Made by a program: the position numbers and the translations under genes. Positions 1-11,572 of a stretch of DNA of 64,000 nt are shown here, one piece after another. The DNA comes from Rhodeus uyekii. Taxonomy: Eukaryota > Chordata > Actinopteri > Cypriniformes > Acheilognathidae. The notes beneath the pieces are model-generated. The model worked only from the letters and a program-made list of their open reading frames with translations. It was not told where the DNA came from and ran no database searches. The DNA lies in assembly GCA_037043235.1 (NCBI GenBank), contig JAWRVZ010000093.1, positions 1,052,501-1,116,500 of the forward strand. The letters are read 5' to 3'. How positions within the stretch are numbered: the stretch's first letter is position 1; each line of letters opens with the position of its first letter.

Positions 1-90
1 AGATAGATAAATGAATGGATAAATGATAGATGGATGGATAAATGAATGGATAAATGATAGATGGATGGATGGATGAATTGACAGATAGAT
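1..90. repeat. Degenerate tetranucleotide repeat (GATA/GATG/AATG type)
   Basis: The window opens inside a simple-sequence tract of interleaved GATA, GGAT and AATG units. Its left edge is outside the window, so its full length is unknown. Confidence 0.85.
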
Positions 91-630
91 ATTTGTGCTT
101 TATTTTGACTTTTCTTTATTTTAAAAATTTGCATTACATGATTTCATTAATTATTACTTTCATAATTTATTCTACATACTATTAATTTGTGAACCCCCTG
201 CAGTTCCTTCACAAACCCCAGTGTGGGAAACGCAATGGACTGTAACGTTTAATGCACTTCACTTCATTTTATTGATGACACATTTTAGTATCGTCCTATT
301 CAAATCTATGTGATTAACAAGTGAAGGTTAAAAGCTAAAAAATAATCTTACAGTAGTCAGATAATAATTATTATCTAAACAACTGTATTTAGACAAGTTA
401 TCTTAAATGCATAATGTTATGTAATTAGCAATGTAATATCTCATCATGTCATTTGTATTTATTAATGGACTACAATTAATAAAAGTAATCTACCCAAATC
501 TGTATGCAAATATTATATTATGTTATATTATATTATCATATTATGCAAATCAATCAGTTACTTTGCACAACTTTCTTACTGGTCGAAATACAATAGAAGC
601 CCATTTCTCCCACATAACAAAAAAATAAAT
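91..630. other. AT-rich intergenic sequence, no gene seen
   Basis: Very AT-rich DNA with short open frames only and no recognisable coding similarity, RNA gene or complete transposon. Confidence 0.5.
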
Positions 631-631
631 C

Positions 632-810
632 CTAATTATGACATAAAAGGCTAAATGATGACATAAAAAGTCATAATTATGACATAAAAAGGATAAATGA
701 TGACATAAAAAGGATAAATGATGACATAAAAAGGATAAATTATGACATAAAAAGTCATAATTATGACATAAAAAGGATAAATGATGACATAAAAAAGTCA
801 TAATTATGAC
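632..810. repeat. Minisatellite with embedded palindromes, upstream of tmem160
   Basis: About eight imperfect copies of a roughly 20-22 bp unit built on ATGACATAAAAAGGATAA. Every few units contain the perfect 14-bp palindrome GTCATAATTATGAC, seen at 670-683, 754-767 and 797-810. An 83-codon open frame on the minus strand here is only a by-product of the repeat. The array ends about 360 bp upstream of the tmem160 start codon. Confidence 0.85.
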
Positions 811-999
811 AAAATCACTGATATGTCAATTTATTATTGGACCAGGTTTGTTGTGTTGTGGCGCCACCTTGCGGTCACAATGTTGACTGCATCTTCCTAC
901 GTTTTTCCCTTTAAAAACCCTTAAAATGAAACATTTTAAAATATAGTTCTGCGGGGCAAAGTTATTTAGCTAAACACTTCAGGTAATGTAATACAAACT

Positions 1000-1169
1000 C
1001 GCTATATACAAAACATCAGATGAGGAAGTGTTGATAGATGGCGCCACTGAAATCCGCGCGCACTCCCAAGAGCACGAGGCTGCGTCTTTACTCTCACACT
1101 CACCGGCAGTGTTAAAGTTCAGAGGTCGGGTAAAGGGGTCGTGTTTTGGTTTTTCCTGCATCGTAAACG
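1000..1169 (+). promoter_or_regulatory. tmem160: Probable tmem160 promoter and 5' UTR, CpG-rich
   Basis: GC and CpG content rise sharply from about 1040, against an AT-rich background, and stay high through exon 1 to about 1320. This fits a housekeeping-type CpG promoter. No TATA box is evident and the transcription start cannot be placed. If it lies upstream of 1038, the message carries a 25-codon upstream reading frame (1038-1115). That frame is in phase with the main start codon but closed by TAA. Confidence 0.45.
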
Positions 1170-1352
1170 ATGGCTTCCATGAGTTGGTTAACGTGGAGGC
1201 GGTTGTCTCGGCCGGTGCTGCGGTACGTGTGGACTCCAGCGCGCGCGCTTCACCGGGGGAGCGCGCGCCGGGCGGCGGACAAGAGCGCGCTGAGCCGGGC
1301 ACGAGCACCGGAGCAACAGCACTTCACTGAACTAGATAAAGCCGACGCGCTG
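1170..1352 (+). CDS. tmem160: tmem160 coding exon 1
   Basis: Encodes residues 1-61: the Arg-rich presequence followed by the conserved FTELDKADAL block. It ends at CTG|GTAAAC in phase 0. The exon is much more CpG-rich than the surrounding DNA. Confidence 0.9.
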
Positions 1353-4300
1353 GTAAACACAAACACGAGCTTCCTCCATCGCTCTGATCCTTCACTTTAC
1401 ATGCAACGTATCACTGCAGATTTACAGATCGTTAAATTTGATATATTACAGTCTGGTATTATGCTACTACACTCATAATACTAATATTATGGTACTGGTA
1501 CTATGGGATTACACTCATGATACTGGTACTGTGGGATTACACTCATATTTATGGTTTTATACTCATAGTACTGGTACTATAGTACGATTAGTAGTGCATT
1601 ATGATGTTACTATGTTCATGCACTATTTTATTCACATGCTAATATAAAGAATATGTTGCAAAATCACGTTATTTACCATGGTGTCATGTCCGAAATCCAT
1701 TGCATCTCTTTTACAATGTTACATGGCAATAATAATAGTACAGTGGAGTTGTGTTGTGTTATGTTGGTTATGTCGACGGCCTCGGGGGTTGCAAAAAAGC
1801 GTTGAGATAACCGTTTATTGAGAACCCATATAACATATATTACCGATTTTCCCATATATAACCCGCAGACGCAGATAATCAGCACACTCATATAGCCAAC
1901 TTTTTTGTGTAAGTTCACATTTCGAATTTCAAATGTTGCTCGCATGACGTCAATTATCCATAACTGTTCAGGCTCGGTACACAGTGCTTGTGCGCGAAAT
2001 TTACACAATAAGAAAACAAACAAGTCAGAATCAGAACAAAAAGAAAAAGCAGTCTCTCCCGCTCTCCTCTCTGCGCTGTGCAGCAGCTCGTCCGAGAAGA
2101 TCAGCGCCAGCTGTCAGAGTGATAGTACAAGCGCCAAAAAGACAACAACCCTAGCAAGAAAGAAAAATGAAAATGTATTGATGTACATGATGTGAGTTAT
2201 TAAATGAGAATGTACATGATCGTGCTTTTGTTTTGTCACAGTGTTGCCGCGATTTGTTTGATGAAGCGATCGGCATTCATCTAAAAAAATGTACATACAC
2301 TGTACTGTTTGCTAACAACAAAAGGCAAAACCACCACAATAAAAACCACCTTCGATTCTTGATACAAACCTTTAATTATATTCTCCAACGATGCAAAAAC
2401 ACAAAGATTGCTCACAAAATCACAAAAAACTGCAGGGATGCTACAGCGTGTTATCCCTCAGACGAGATCAACGACAGGGAGTGAACCGTGAGCGAACCGC
2501 GATCCACGTGCAAAGCAAACTCAGCGCATGCGCAGTGAACTAGGTACGCAAATTAGTCACGAAATAACCATGTGAAGTGACGAATTTGTCCCTCTTTTGT
2601 GCTTGAGATATGAGATTTCGGTAAAATAAAAGAATCGACATAACCCACAAGAAAATGCTTAGACAAATAGGGAGTTTGGTGGTTCCACTTCAAAAACGTC
2701 CACATAATAGGATTGGCGAGTTAACCGAGAGTCGAGATAAGTGAACTCCACTGTATTATATTTGCAGTGTTGGAGAAAGTTACTTGAAAAAAATTATGCA
2801 TTACAATATTGTGTTAGTCCCTTAAAAAGTTACTGGTTGCATTACTCAGTTGCCTTAAGAAAAGTAACATGTTCTATAACATTTGCTTTACTTTTTCTCT
2901 AATCTGGGCTTGTTTTGTTTTGTTTGTTTTTAAATAATAACCAAAGTTCTATTTTGGGGGAAATATAAAGGCCCTTTCATACCAATATTGAAATAATAAG
3001 GATTCAGGTTATTTTTTCTTATGGATGAACTGAATCATTCGAGGTCAGAAGCGAGTGTATTGGTCAATAAAGTGAAATTAAATGCATTCAAATATGTATT
3101 TTATTTGACATATTTAATTAATGGAGATTTGCGTAATATATTCTGATTTAGCATTTCACTGATTTTATTCATTTTGAGGAACATTGAATCTTTTTTGTGC
3201 GAATGAGATTATTAAATGCTCACATTTGGTCTAGAACTACAATAACCTTCATGTTCACACATAACGACAGCCGATTTCTCTCAACATGAGGACAGGAGAC
3301 ACATCAGTCAATAAACGGGAAAATAAAGTAACATCCGTTACTTTTTTGAAGAACTAACTCAGATATTTTGTTATAGATTTAAAAGTAATGCATTACTTTA
3401 CTAGTTACTTGGAAAAAAGTAATCTGATAACGTAACTCAAGTTACTTGTGATCCCAACACTGCTTATTTAAAAAAAAAAGTCAAATCTCTATAATTACCA
3501 AATGATCTGTTTATAAACTCTTATATTACTTTATTTTCTAGATGCTGCGGAAGTCTCATGAAACAGGTGAGATCATCTGTCCAGATTAGAAAACAATGCC
3601 ATCTTTCATTCACCCTCATGTTTTTACAAACCATTACTGTTTCTCTTCAATATTTTGGCTACTATTACTGTAGTTTAACTATACTATTAATTTACTCTGG
3701 ACTGCTAAGCTCCAAAATAACAAAAAGTGTAAATAAAGTCTATATTATACATTACATTTAAATGTATGCAATTGGCAGACGCTTTTATCCAAAGCGATTT
3801 ACATTGCATTCAAGGAACACATTGACATTCATATCAGTTCTTGCTTTCCCTGGGAATCGAACCCATGACCTTGTTGTTGCAAGTACCACTCTCCACTGTC
3901 TGAGCTACAGGAAAGCTGTACTTGATCTTCTGAAGTCACTTGAAAACTTAAATTTTGTGTCATATTATTGATATTATTGCGCAATTTATCCCAAGTCTTC
4001 TTAAGTCATATAGACTATTACGGTATTCTCCAGCATATAACCTGCAGACGCAGATAATCCGCACTGTTGGCATAACCTGCACCCTTATATAACCCGCGCC
4101 TTTATATAACCCTCACCCATAGATTTATGAACTTTTTTATGTACCGTATTTATTCGAGTATAACGCGCAAATTTTTCTACCAAAAAAATAAATCAAAGTT
4201 AGGGATGCGCGTTATGCACGAGGGCTGGGCTGGGGTGGAGTTTGTTTTGACGGTCGGTCCTTTGAGGGCGCCGGCGAATTGTGAGTTCGCGCTGCGCATT

Positions 4301-6437
4301 TTACAGGCTGTTTAAGTAGCAATATATGCATAAAATAAAAGGCAGATTCGTGAGTGCAATTCAGCAACTGTATTCAAATATAAACCGCGGCAACAACCGC
4401 AACATAGCCCAAAGCAATCGATTGCCGATTGCATGATACATTACATCCCGTAACACAGGCTGCAGCCTCTCACTGTACGTGAGGGCGAAGAAAAAAAAAC
4501 GTCCCCTCGCCGCTTCATTTCCTCATCCATTCAGACGCAGAAGAAAGCGAAGAAACCGGAGAAACAGATGTTCCTGCCAACTGAGACACTGATGAAAAAT
4601 TAACTCCAGAAGAATGGGAGCAACTCTTTAGTGTCTCTGATGAGGAATCTGACGTCGAAGGATTTTAAATAAATATTTTTACTGGTAATTCTCTTTCGGT
4701 ATTGTGTTCATTAGTTTATGTTGTCAATAAATATATGTTATATATTTTATATAAGTTATATATGTTATACAATAAATAAATGTTTTTTTTATCATGGCTG
4801 CACGTGTTCAACAACGTTTTTTGTCAATTACAATGCTTGGTGTGAAACAAAATTTTATACCGATTTTTAATCGAAAATTAGGGGTGCGCGTTATACACGT
4901 GTGCGCGATATACTCGAATAAATACGGTAAGTTCAAATTTCGAATGTTGCTCGCATGCCGTCAATTATCCATAACTGTTCAGGCTCGGTACACAGTGTTT
5001 GTATGCGAAATTCAAACAAGAAAACAAACACAAGTCAGAATCAGAAGAAAAAGAAACAGCAGTCTCTCCTGCTGTGCAGCAGCACGTCCCTTAAGAAGCG
5101 ATTCTACAGGTGTTGATCATCGGATGAGAAGAGAAGAGCCCGCCCTCATGCCAGCACAGCCAATCACATCTTCTTGCATGATTGACAGGTCAGAGAGCAA
5201 ATCAGCGTCAGCTGTCAGAGTGATAGTACAAGCGCCAGAGACAACAACCCTCGCAAGAAAGAAAAACAGAAAGGAAATACCGCAAAAAAAACGTACGTCC
5301 ATAGGGACGTAACAAATATATTGAAATATTATTACGTGTAAAAAAAAAAGCGCCATATAGCCCGCACCCTTATATAACCCGCACCCCCCGTGGGGTTTGT
5401 AAAATCTGGTATAACCCGTGGGTTATATGCAGGAAAATACGGTATACTTCTATGGTATTTTTTGCATCCTTTTTGAAGCTTGAGATTTCCAATTCATTGT
5501 ACTTTTATGGAAAAGATTTATTTATTTTAGTTTTGTGTTGTGTTGAATGGAAGACAGTCAGAAGGGTAAACTTTTTTTGGGTAAACTATTCCTTTACCAA
5601 CCAACATTTTTGTTATTGGGATAAAGTGCAACAGAGTCAGACCTTGCTTCTGGAAGTGTTTTTTCCCCATAGAGATGAAAAAATAATAAAGTCTTCAACA
5701 GCATAATCAGATTAAAACCGGTAGATAAATATACAACTAGAAATATATGCTTATAAGTCATCGTTAAAAATCCGTTCTTTCGTTTAAATGTATTTATTAT
5801 TTTTTAACTTTTTCACTCTATTCAAAAGCATTGAATATTTTGGATATTTAGGCATCTAGGTGGATAAACGGGTAATTTTTTTAATAGATTTTTTTTTTTT
5901 GCAGGATTTTTGTCCTGGTTCCGGAATGGTCTCCTGGCAACAGGGATCGGCATCATTGCGTTCGTACAGAGCGATGTGGGCCGAGAGGCTGGATATGGTA
6001 CTACATCCTTTTCTTCTCAGTCCCTGTGTTTTTCTCTGCATGCTCTCAATCCTTTCCCTCTTCAGCTCGGTCATCCCATTTGTGTGCGAGTGTTAAACTG
6101 TTGTTCCTGTTCTGAAAGGTCCTTTTCTCCCCCAGCGTTCTTCATCCTGGGCGGCGTGTGCGTGTCGTTCGGCGGCGCGTCGTACGTGGGCAGTCTTCTG
6201 ACTCTTCGGAGGCTCATGCTCCTCTCTCTGCCGGCGGTGCTTCTCCACACGGCTGTCGTGTCCAGCGCTGCCCTCTTCTGGCTGTGTGCGGTGTCGCTCT
6301 ACATCGGCCGCCTGGAGGTGGAGATCATTCACGACGAGGATGAGGATGAGCACGGGGGAGAGGAAGGCGGAGAGTGCGGCGAGTGCAGAGCCCGACGCGA
6401 GAGACGTGGAGCTGAAAACAAAGGCCAGGACAAGTGA
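1170..6437 (+). CDS. tmem160: Transmembrane protein 160 (four coding exons, 200 aa)
   Basis: The spliced CDS joins 1170-1352, 3542-3566, 5905-5997 and 6136-6437. All introns are GT-AG and the phases agree. The product is 200 aa. An Arg-rich N-terminus with almost no acidic residues (about residues 1-45) looks like a mitochondrial targeting sequence. It is followed by the conserved ELDKADAL, KSHETGFLSWFRNGLLATG and SDVGREAGY blocks that identify the TMEM160 family. Three hydrophobic segments lie near residues 76-95, 102-123 and 130-157, and the tail is strongly acidic then basic. Family knowledge: TMEM160 is a mitochondrial inner membrane protein. The start ATG has A at -3 and G at +4. Oddities are a 25-nt second exon and a 138-nt last intron that is open in frame. 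The gene is convergent with npas1. Confidence 0.92.
1741..2753. mobile_element. pogo-like TA-flanked DNA element, copy A (mosaic)
   Basis: Begins CAGTGGAG and ends CTCCACTG, with TA on both sides (1739-1740 and 2754-2755), as expected for a Tc1/mariner or pogo-type insertion. Its outer parts align with the element at 37306-38104: both carry the TCGACGGCCTCGGGGG block near the left end and CGAGATAAGTGAACTC at the right end. Copy A carries about 420 bp of extra sequence (about 1826-2247). Part of that extra sequence matches the element at 4021-5441. No transposase frame survives. Confidence 0.75.
2765..3462. mobile_element. MITE with CAGTGTTGG inverted termini
   Basis: The left end CAGTGTTGGAGAAAGTTACTT mirrors the right end AAGTTACTTGTGATCCCAACACTG. 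The element is non-coding and rich in GTTACT/AGTAAC motifs, typical of an abundant fish non-autonomous hAT-like family. It sits in tmem160 intron 1. No clear target duplication was seen. Confidence 0.65.
3542..3566 (+). CDS. tmem160: tmem160 coding exon 2 (25-nt microexon)
   Basis: Preceded by TTTTCTAG and followed by GTGAGA. In phase 0 it encodes MLRKSHET plus the first base of a Gly codon, which is exactly the family segment missing between exon 1 (ELDKADAL) and exon 3 (FLSWFRN). It is too short to be found by length-based gene prediction. Confidence 0.85.
3752..3925 (-). repeat. tRNA-derived SINE (copy 1)
   Basis: On the minus strand it reads TGTAGCTCAGA, an RNA polymerase III B-box (GGTTCGATTCCC) and a 3' tail TTTGGATAAAAGCGTCTGCC. 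The same layout recurs at 9.9, 35.4, 47.5, 56.2 and 57.1 kb. It matches a tRNA-derived SINE common in cyprinid genomes. Confidence 0.75.
4021..5441. mobile_element. TA-flanked DNA element with CCGTATT termini (outer host element)
   Basis: Left end CGGTATTCTCCAGCATATAACC mirrors right end GGTTATATGCAGGAAAATACGG, with TA flanks at 4019-4020 and 5442-5443. Internally it repeats 'TATATAACCCGC' motifs. It lies in tmem160 intron 2 and is split by the insertion at 4144-4927. Removing that insertion leaves about 635 bp. Part of it is related to the extra block in the element at 1741-2753. Confidence 0.7.
4144..4927. mobile_element. Nested TA-flanked DNA element (TTCGAGTATAACGCGC family)
   Basis: Perfectly matching ends CCGTATTTATTCGAGTATA and TATACTCGAATAAATACGG, with TA at 4142-4143 and 4928-4929. 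A second internal copy of the GCGTTATAC motif lies near each end. The 172-codon open frame starting at 4794 crosses the element boundary and is not a gene. It inserted into the element at 4021-5441. Confidence 0.8.
5442..5904. other. Rest of tmem160 intron 2
   Basis: AT-rich intron sequence ending in the T-rich tract of the exon 3 acceptor. Nothing else recognised. Confidence 0.5.
5905..5997 (+). CDS. tmem160: tmem160 coding exon 3
   Basis: The acceptor is a long T tract ending GCAG. The exon encodes GFLSWFRNGLLATG through GREAGY, which includes the first membrane segment. It ends in phase 1 before GTACTA, a weak donor. Confidence 0.88.
6136..6437 (+). CDS. tmem160: tmem160 coding exon 4 and stop
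   Basis: The acceptor is TCTCCCCCAG. The exon encodes FFILGGVC onward: membrane segments two and three, an acidic stretch rich in Asp and Glu, an Arg-rich stretch and the TGA stop at 6435-6437. The frame also stays open backwards through the preceding intron. Confidence 0.9.
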
Positions 6438-6682
6438 GACCAGAGGCAGAGTTCTGTAGTCATGAACTGCTTTAAGAGAACCGGCAGCGCTGGTTTCTGG
6501 TCGGTGTGGAGTTGAGGCTTCTGCCAGCACTATCGTGCAGTACTCCAGTGTTTGAATGAGATTTTCTGCTTCTTATACTGCTAAACACAAGCTGTCCCAC
6601 TGCTTACAAAGAGTCAGTGACGTAAACACACATGGTTTCTTTTTGTAACGTTTTGTTGGTTACGGGATATGAGTGCTGAAAC

Positions 6683-6998
6683 ATTAAAATGAACTAGTTC
6701 AGCATCTTGTTTTTTCAAATGTTATAAATGGAAATGTTCACTATTTTATATAGTGTTGTGGTTTATAGTGAGTGGGTTTATAGTTTGGGAACATGCTTTA
6801 CTATAAGGTTTGATTTTCTAACATTAGTTAATGCACTGATAATAAGTATATGGTATTCATTTATAAATATACTATTGTTCTTTGTGACATATTGATTTAT
6901 ATATATAATTTATCATGTATAACAGTTAGAATTTCTCATCATTTTATTTTTACATATCATTTGAATTATGACTTTAAAAATGTATTTGTAGAAATAAA
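6683..6998 (+). terminator. tmem160: Candidate tmem160 polyadenylation signals
   Basis: ATTAAA at 6683-6688 and AATAAA at 6993-6998 lie about 250 and 560 nt downstream of the stop codon in AT-rich 3' sequence. Which one is used cannot be told from sequence. Confidence 0.4.
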
Positions 6999-7327
6999 CA
7001 TTTTTCAAAGTTACTAAATGCTGTGAAAGTATTGCATTAATTAATGTTAACAAACTGAACCTTACTGTAAAATGTTCCAGCTTTTTATAATAGTAGAGCT
7101 GTTTTTATCATGGTTTCTACGTCATTTATTTAAATATTATTTCCTCACGTCTCTTACGATTCCCTTTAGTCTTTATTCAGTTAAATCACTGTTAGATTTC
7201 AACCTTTTCTAGCTTATGGCTTTCTCTGAACAGAGATGACAGCACAACTTTTCTTTTATTATGCATGAATCCAAAGTGTAGATATTGTCAGTAGCAGTTT
7301 CTGTCTTTCATGTGTAGATAATCTGGT

Positions 7328-7328
<1 letters not shown>

Positions 7329-7366
<38 letters not shown>
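7329..7366. repeat. (TG)n microsatellite
   Basis: About 18 TG units with one interruption, downstream of tmem160. Confidence 0.9.
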
Positions 7367-7367
<1 letters not shown>

Positions 7368-7399
7368 CGCACATGCTCATACAGTGATTCACTCTACTG

Positions 7400-8335
7400 G
7401 AGTGTGTGTATGTTTACTGTATATTTAATCAGTGCCCATTGCACATGTCAGTTAACTCTAAATGTCTAATTCCATTTTCTTTGTTCATGATAAAAGCAAA
7501 TGTACACTCTTACCTTCAAGGATTAGTATGAAGAGTCATCCAAAATGTCATTTTACAGATTAAATTGTTGTCAGTCTCATTTTTCCTGTCTGTTATTTTG
7601 GATCAATCGGTGGTGCAAAAGGAATGATTTAGTATTTTTTTATATATTTATAATCTAATTTATAATTTTTTAATATATATATATATATATGTTTTTATTT
7701 TAATTCCCTTATGTGCTTTAGTCTTTTTTTGCTTGTTTAAATTTTTTTTTTTAAATATATGCACTTCTATATTTTTCCAAACAACTTTTCTCATTTTGAT
7801 TAGATTCTGTGATTTTCAGATTTATTGATTTTTTAAGTTAGGGTTTTTACATGACTCTGTTTTCAGCTAAAAATTGAGAAATTGTATTAGTTTTGGCCAT
7901 TTGTTTAGGAGCCTGAAAATGCAAGCATTTGAAAATGAGTTTCTTTACAAAGTGACATCTCCAACTACTGGCCTGGCAGCAGAATTGGTGAATGGGATCA
8001 TTTTGACAAAGATGTAGTGGTATTTAAAAAAAAAAACAATGCTGCTGTTTTTAGTACATCATTGTCATGTAAATTCAGCCTTAGTTAAATCAAGTTAACA
8101 AAGAATTATTTATTCATTTTAGCTAATGTTAATCTCAACATTTACTATATCTCTTAACGTTAATGTACTGTGAACTAACATGAACGTGACATTTTTACAA
8201 AGTAATATTAACAAAGCAAAAATATATTGCTCATGGTTAGTTCATGTTAGCTAATGCATTAACTAATAACGTTAAAGTTAAAGGGTTAAAGTTTGTTTTA
8301 ATGTAGAAATTTATATAAACTTTGGGTGGGTTTTT
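7400..8335. other. AT-rich intergenic sequence with dispersed-repeat fragments
   Basis: Between 8080 and 8275 there are inverted TTAGTTCATGTTAGCTAATG-type motifs, the signature of a widespread fish MITE. Related single motifs occur at 6815 and 7040. The remainder shows only A/T runs. Confidence 0.45.
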
Positions 8336-8368
8336 ATGCATAAACTAGTCCAAATTTTATCAACCAGC

Positions 8369-8402
8369 CCGGTCGGACGTAACCAAAAGGAGCCCAATTG
8401 GA
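8369..8402. repeat. Short dispersed repeat shared with 48515-48545
   Basis: The block CCGGTCGGACGT followed by ACCAAAAGGAGCCCAAT occurs here and, nearly identical, near 48515. This indicates a dispersed repeat. Its family is not recognised. Confidence 0.55.
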
Positions 8403-9242
8403 CGGGAATCTGCTCAATCTGTCAACACAGCCTAAAGATTTCAGAGTCTGCCAATTGTCTGCAGACAAATACAAACGAGAGCCAATCAAACGCATCAGAA
8501 CAGCATTGCTTTACTAAATGGCCTTTAAATGGCAGGAGGCATCGTGCAAATCAAAAACAGGCGAATTAATGAATTGTGTAATTAAATTATGTAACATGGT
8601 TAGATGTAACTAGTTACTCCCAAACACTAAAAATGCCACAGATAATGTTAGTAAACAGGTATAATGTTTCAGCTTTGTGTGTTATAGTACACTGCAAAAA
8701 ATGATATGATCAACAAGTAATGGCATGTTTTTACATTAAACTCCTGAACATAAGTTAAGCAATTTTCAGTCCGTGTAATGTAGTCTAATTTAAGTTGAAA
8801 TGACTTATTCAGTCAAGTTCATTGTACTTAAAAATTTAAGTTGCAGCATTAAATAGTCAAGCTTTTTCCAATGTCATTCAAACGAAACTTTCTACGCTGA
8901 ATTTTTGCACACTTCAGGGAATAATTAATTACAACTGTGAAATTGTAATGACAAAAGTAAAAAGCTAAAAACAAAACGCGAGTGGAGGTTGTGTCAGATA
9001 TCAAGGGCAGGTGGCGTCTCTGGAGGGAGGGATTCACGGTAAACAGACAGACGTGTTGATCTGTATGCGTGTGAGGTTTGTTAATAGCGCTGGGGACTCT
9101 GGTACATGTGCGCTGGTTCTTTCATTAGTCGTTCCACTTCTGTTTGTACATCTTCAAAAAGGGCTGCTTATTTATTTGATTATATATTTTAATTATTGTC
9201 ATCCAAAAGATTTTTTTGCCGTTGTTGATTTCCTGTCATAGT

Positions 9243-9269
9243 AGCTGTTGTTGTTGTTGTTGTTGTTAT
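9243..9269. repeat. (GTT)n microsatellite
   Basis: Eight to nine GTT units in intergenic DNA. Confidence 0.85.
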
Positions 9270-9934
9270 CAAAGACCTTGTATGAGTCCTCAGAGAAATT
9301 ATGGCACTTATCTGTCGGCATATAAATGCATGTAAGAATTGTTGTGTTGTGTTTTGTAATTTTGTCAGGTTTTCGTTTTGTTGAGTCTTCAGTAAAACAT
9401 GAAGAGGCAGATGATTGTTTTTGCGATGTGGCTTTTGAACCTGAAGCCTGATTGGCTGATGTTGTGCATTTCTGACTCTTTTTTTTTTTAATGTATATTT
9501 ATGTTAATGTAAAATGCAGAACATTCTATAAATGTACACTTTAAAAAACAATGACATTCGTTGCATGTTGATTGGGAGTGTTTATCACTGGTTACAGGCT
9601 ATTTGTTTATGCATGACCTTCAGTGCTATTTACAGTACATAATTAGTCTATGAATATGTACATAAATGGGGACTATGCAAGCACATTTGTCTCCTGCAAT
9701 TTCTGAGAAGGACAGGTTTGATGCTTAAGGTGGTGTGAATTCAGCGCTGCACAAGGTGGAAATGTCATGTTAGTGGCCTTTAGAGGTTAACAAGCAGACA
9801 GTGTTGCCAGAGCTGTGGTTTTCCAATCAACACACTTAAAATACTTTACACTGCAGTTCAGCAACCGTTTTATAGAAATAGTTACTGTGGGTACTGGTTT
9901 AAATTTCAAATTGGTTTAAAAGCTCAACCAGAGC

Positions 9935-10068
9935 TACTGGTTGAGCTTTCCTGTAGCTCAACCAGTATAGAGCATTGGTGTTTACAACGCTAAGGTCATG
10001 GGTTTGAACAACAATGTGTATCTTGAATGGATAAAAGCGTCTGCCAAATGCATAAATGTAAATGGGTA
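9935..10068 (+). repeat. tRNA-derived SINE (copy 2)
   Basis: Plus-strand copy with TGTAGCTCAACCAGTA, AGGTCATGGGTTTGA and the tail TGGATAAAAGCGTCTGCCAA. The B-box region is partly degraded. Confidence 0.7.
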
Positions 10069-10526
10069 AGAGATAATTACTAGCAAATGTTTTTTTTAAA
10101 CATTAAACAAACATATTCCAGTAAATGTAATTGTAATTTTTTCTTTTTGCCTACTATGAAGTTCTACTGAGTATCCAAGATATCAACTTTTACTCTCTTG
10201 ACTACATTTTTAATAAGCATACCCAGATACACAAGATGTCTATTAAAGAGCTTCATCTGGAAAGCATCTGCTGTGAACAAACATCTAAGAAACGTCTTTA
10301 AGGCGCCGCTTTTACTTACATTCTGAATCATAAACATCTTAAAGACATTTTCTAAATGTCTATATAACGTCTCACAGGAAACACCCTAAAGACTTATTGC
10401 AGATGATCAAACACTCAAAAAATATAGATGTAAACACGCATGCACATCAAAAAGACGTCTTTTGAGAGGTATGCACTCTTTACTCACTCCAATACATCTG
10501 TGCTGCATAATGCAATTGATGTTATA

Positions 10527-11572
<1,046 letters not shown>

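Noticed and set aside
550..801. 83-codon minus-strand frame of repeated FLCHH/LSFLCHN units
   Set aside because: Translation of the minisatellite. No splice or start context, and the repeat pattern fully explains it.
632..810. CRISPR-like array of short repeats
   Set aside because: Units are contiguous and degenerate, without unique spacers, in a vertebrate genome.
3762..3971. tRNA gene suggested by B-box-like GGTTCGATTCCC (also at 35.4, 47.5, 56.2 and 57.1 kb)
   Set aside because: No intact cloverleaf or acceptor stem. The shared 3' tail shows that these are SINE copies.
4794..5312. 172-codon plus-strand open frame
   Set aside because: Crosses the boundary between the nested and outer transposons and matches no family.
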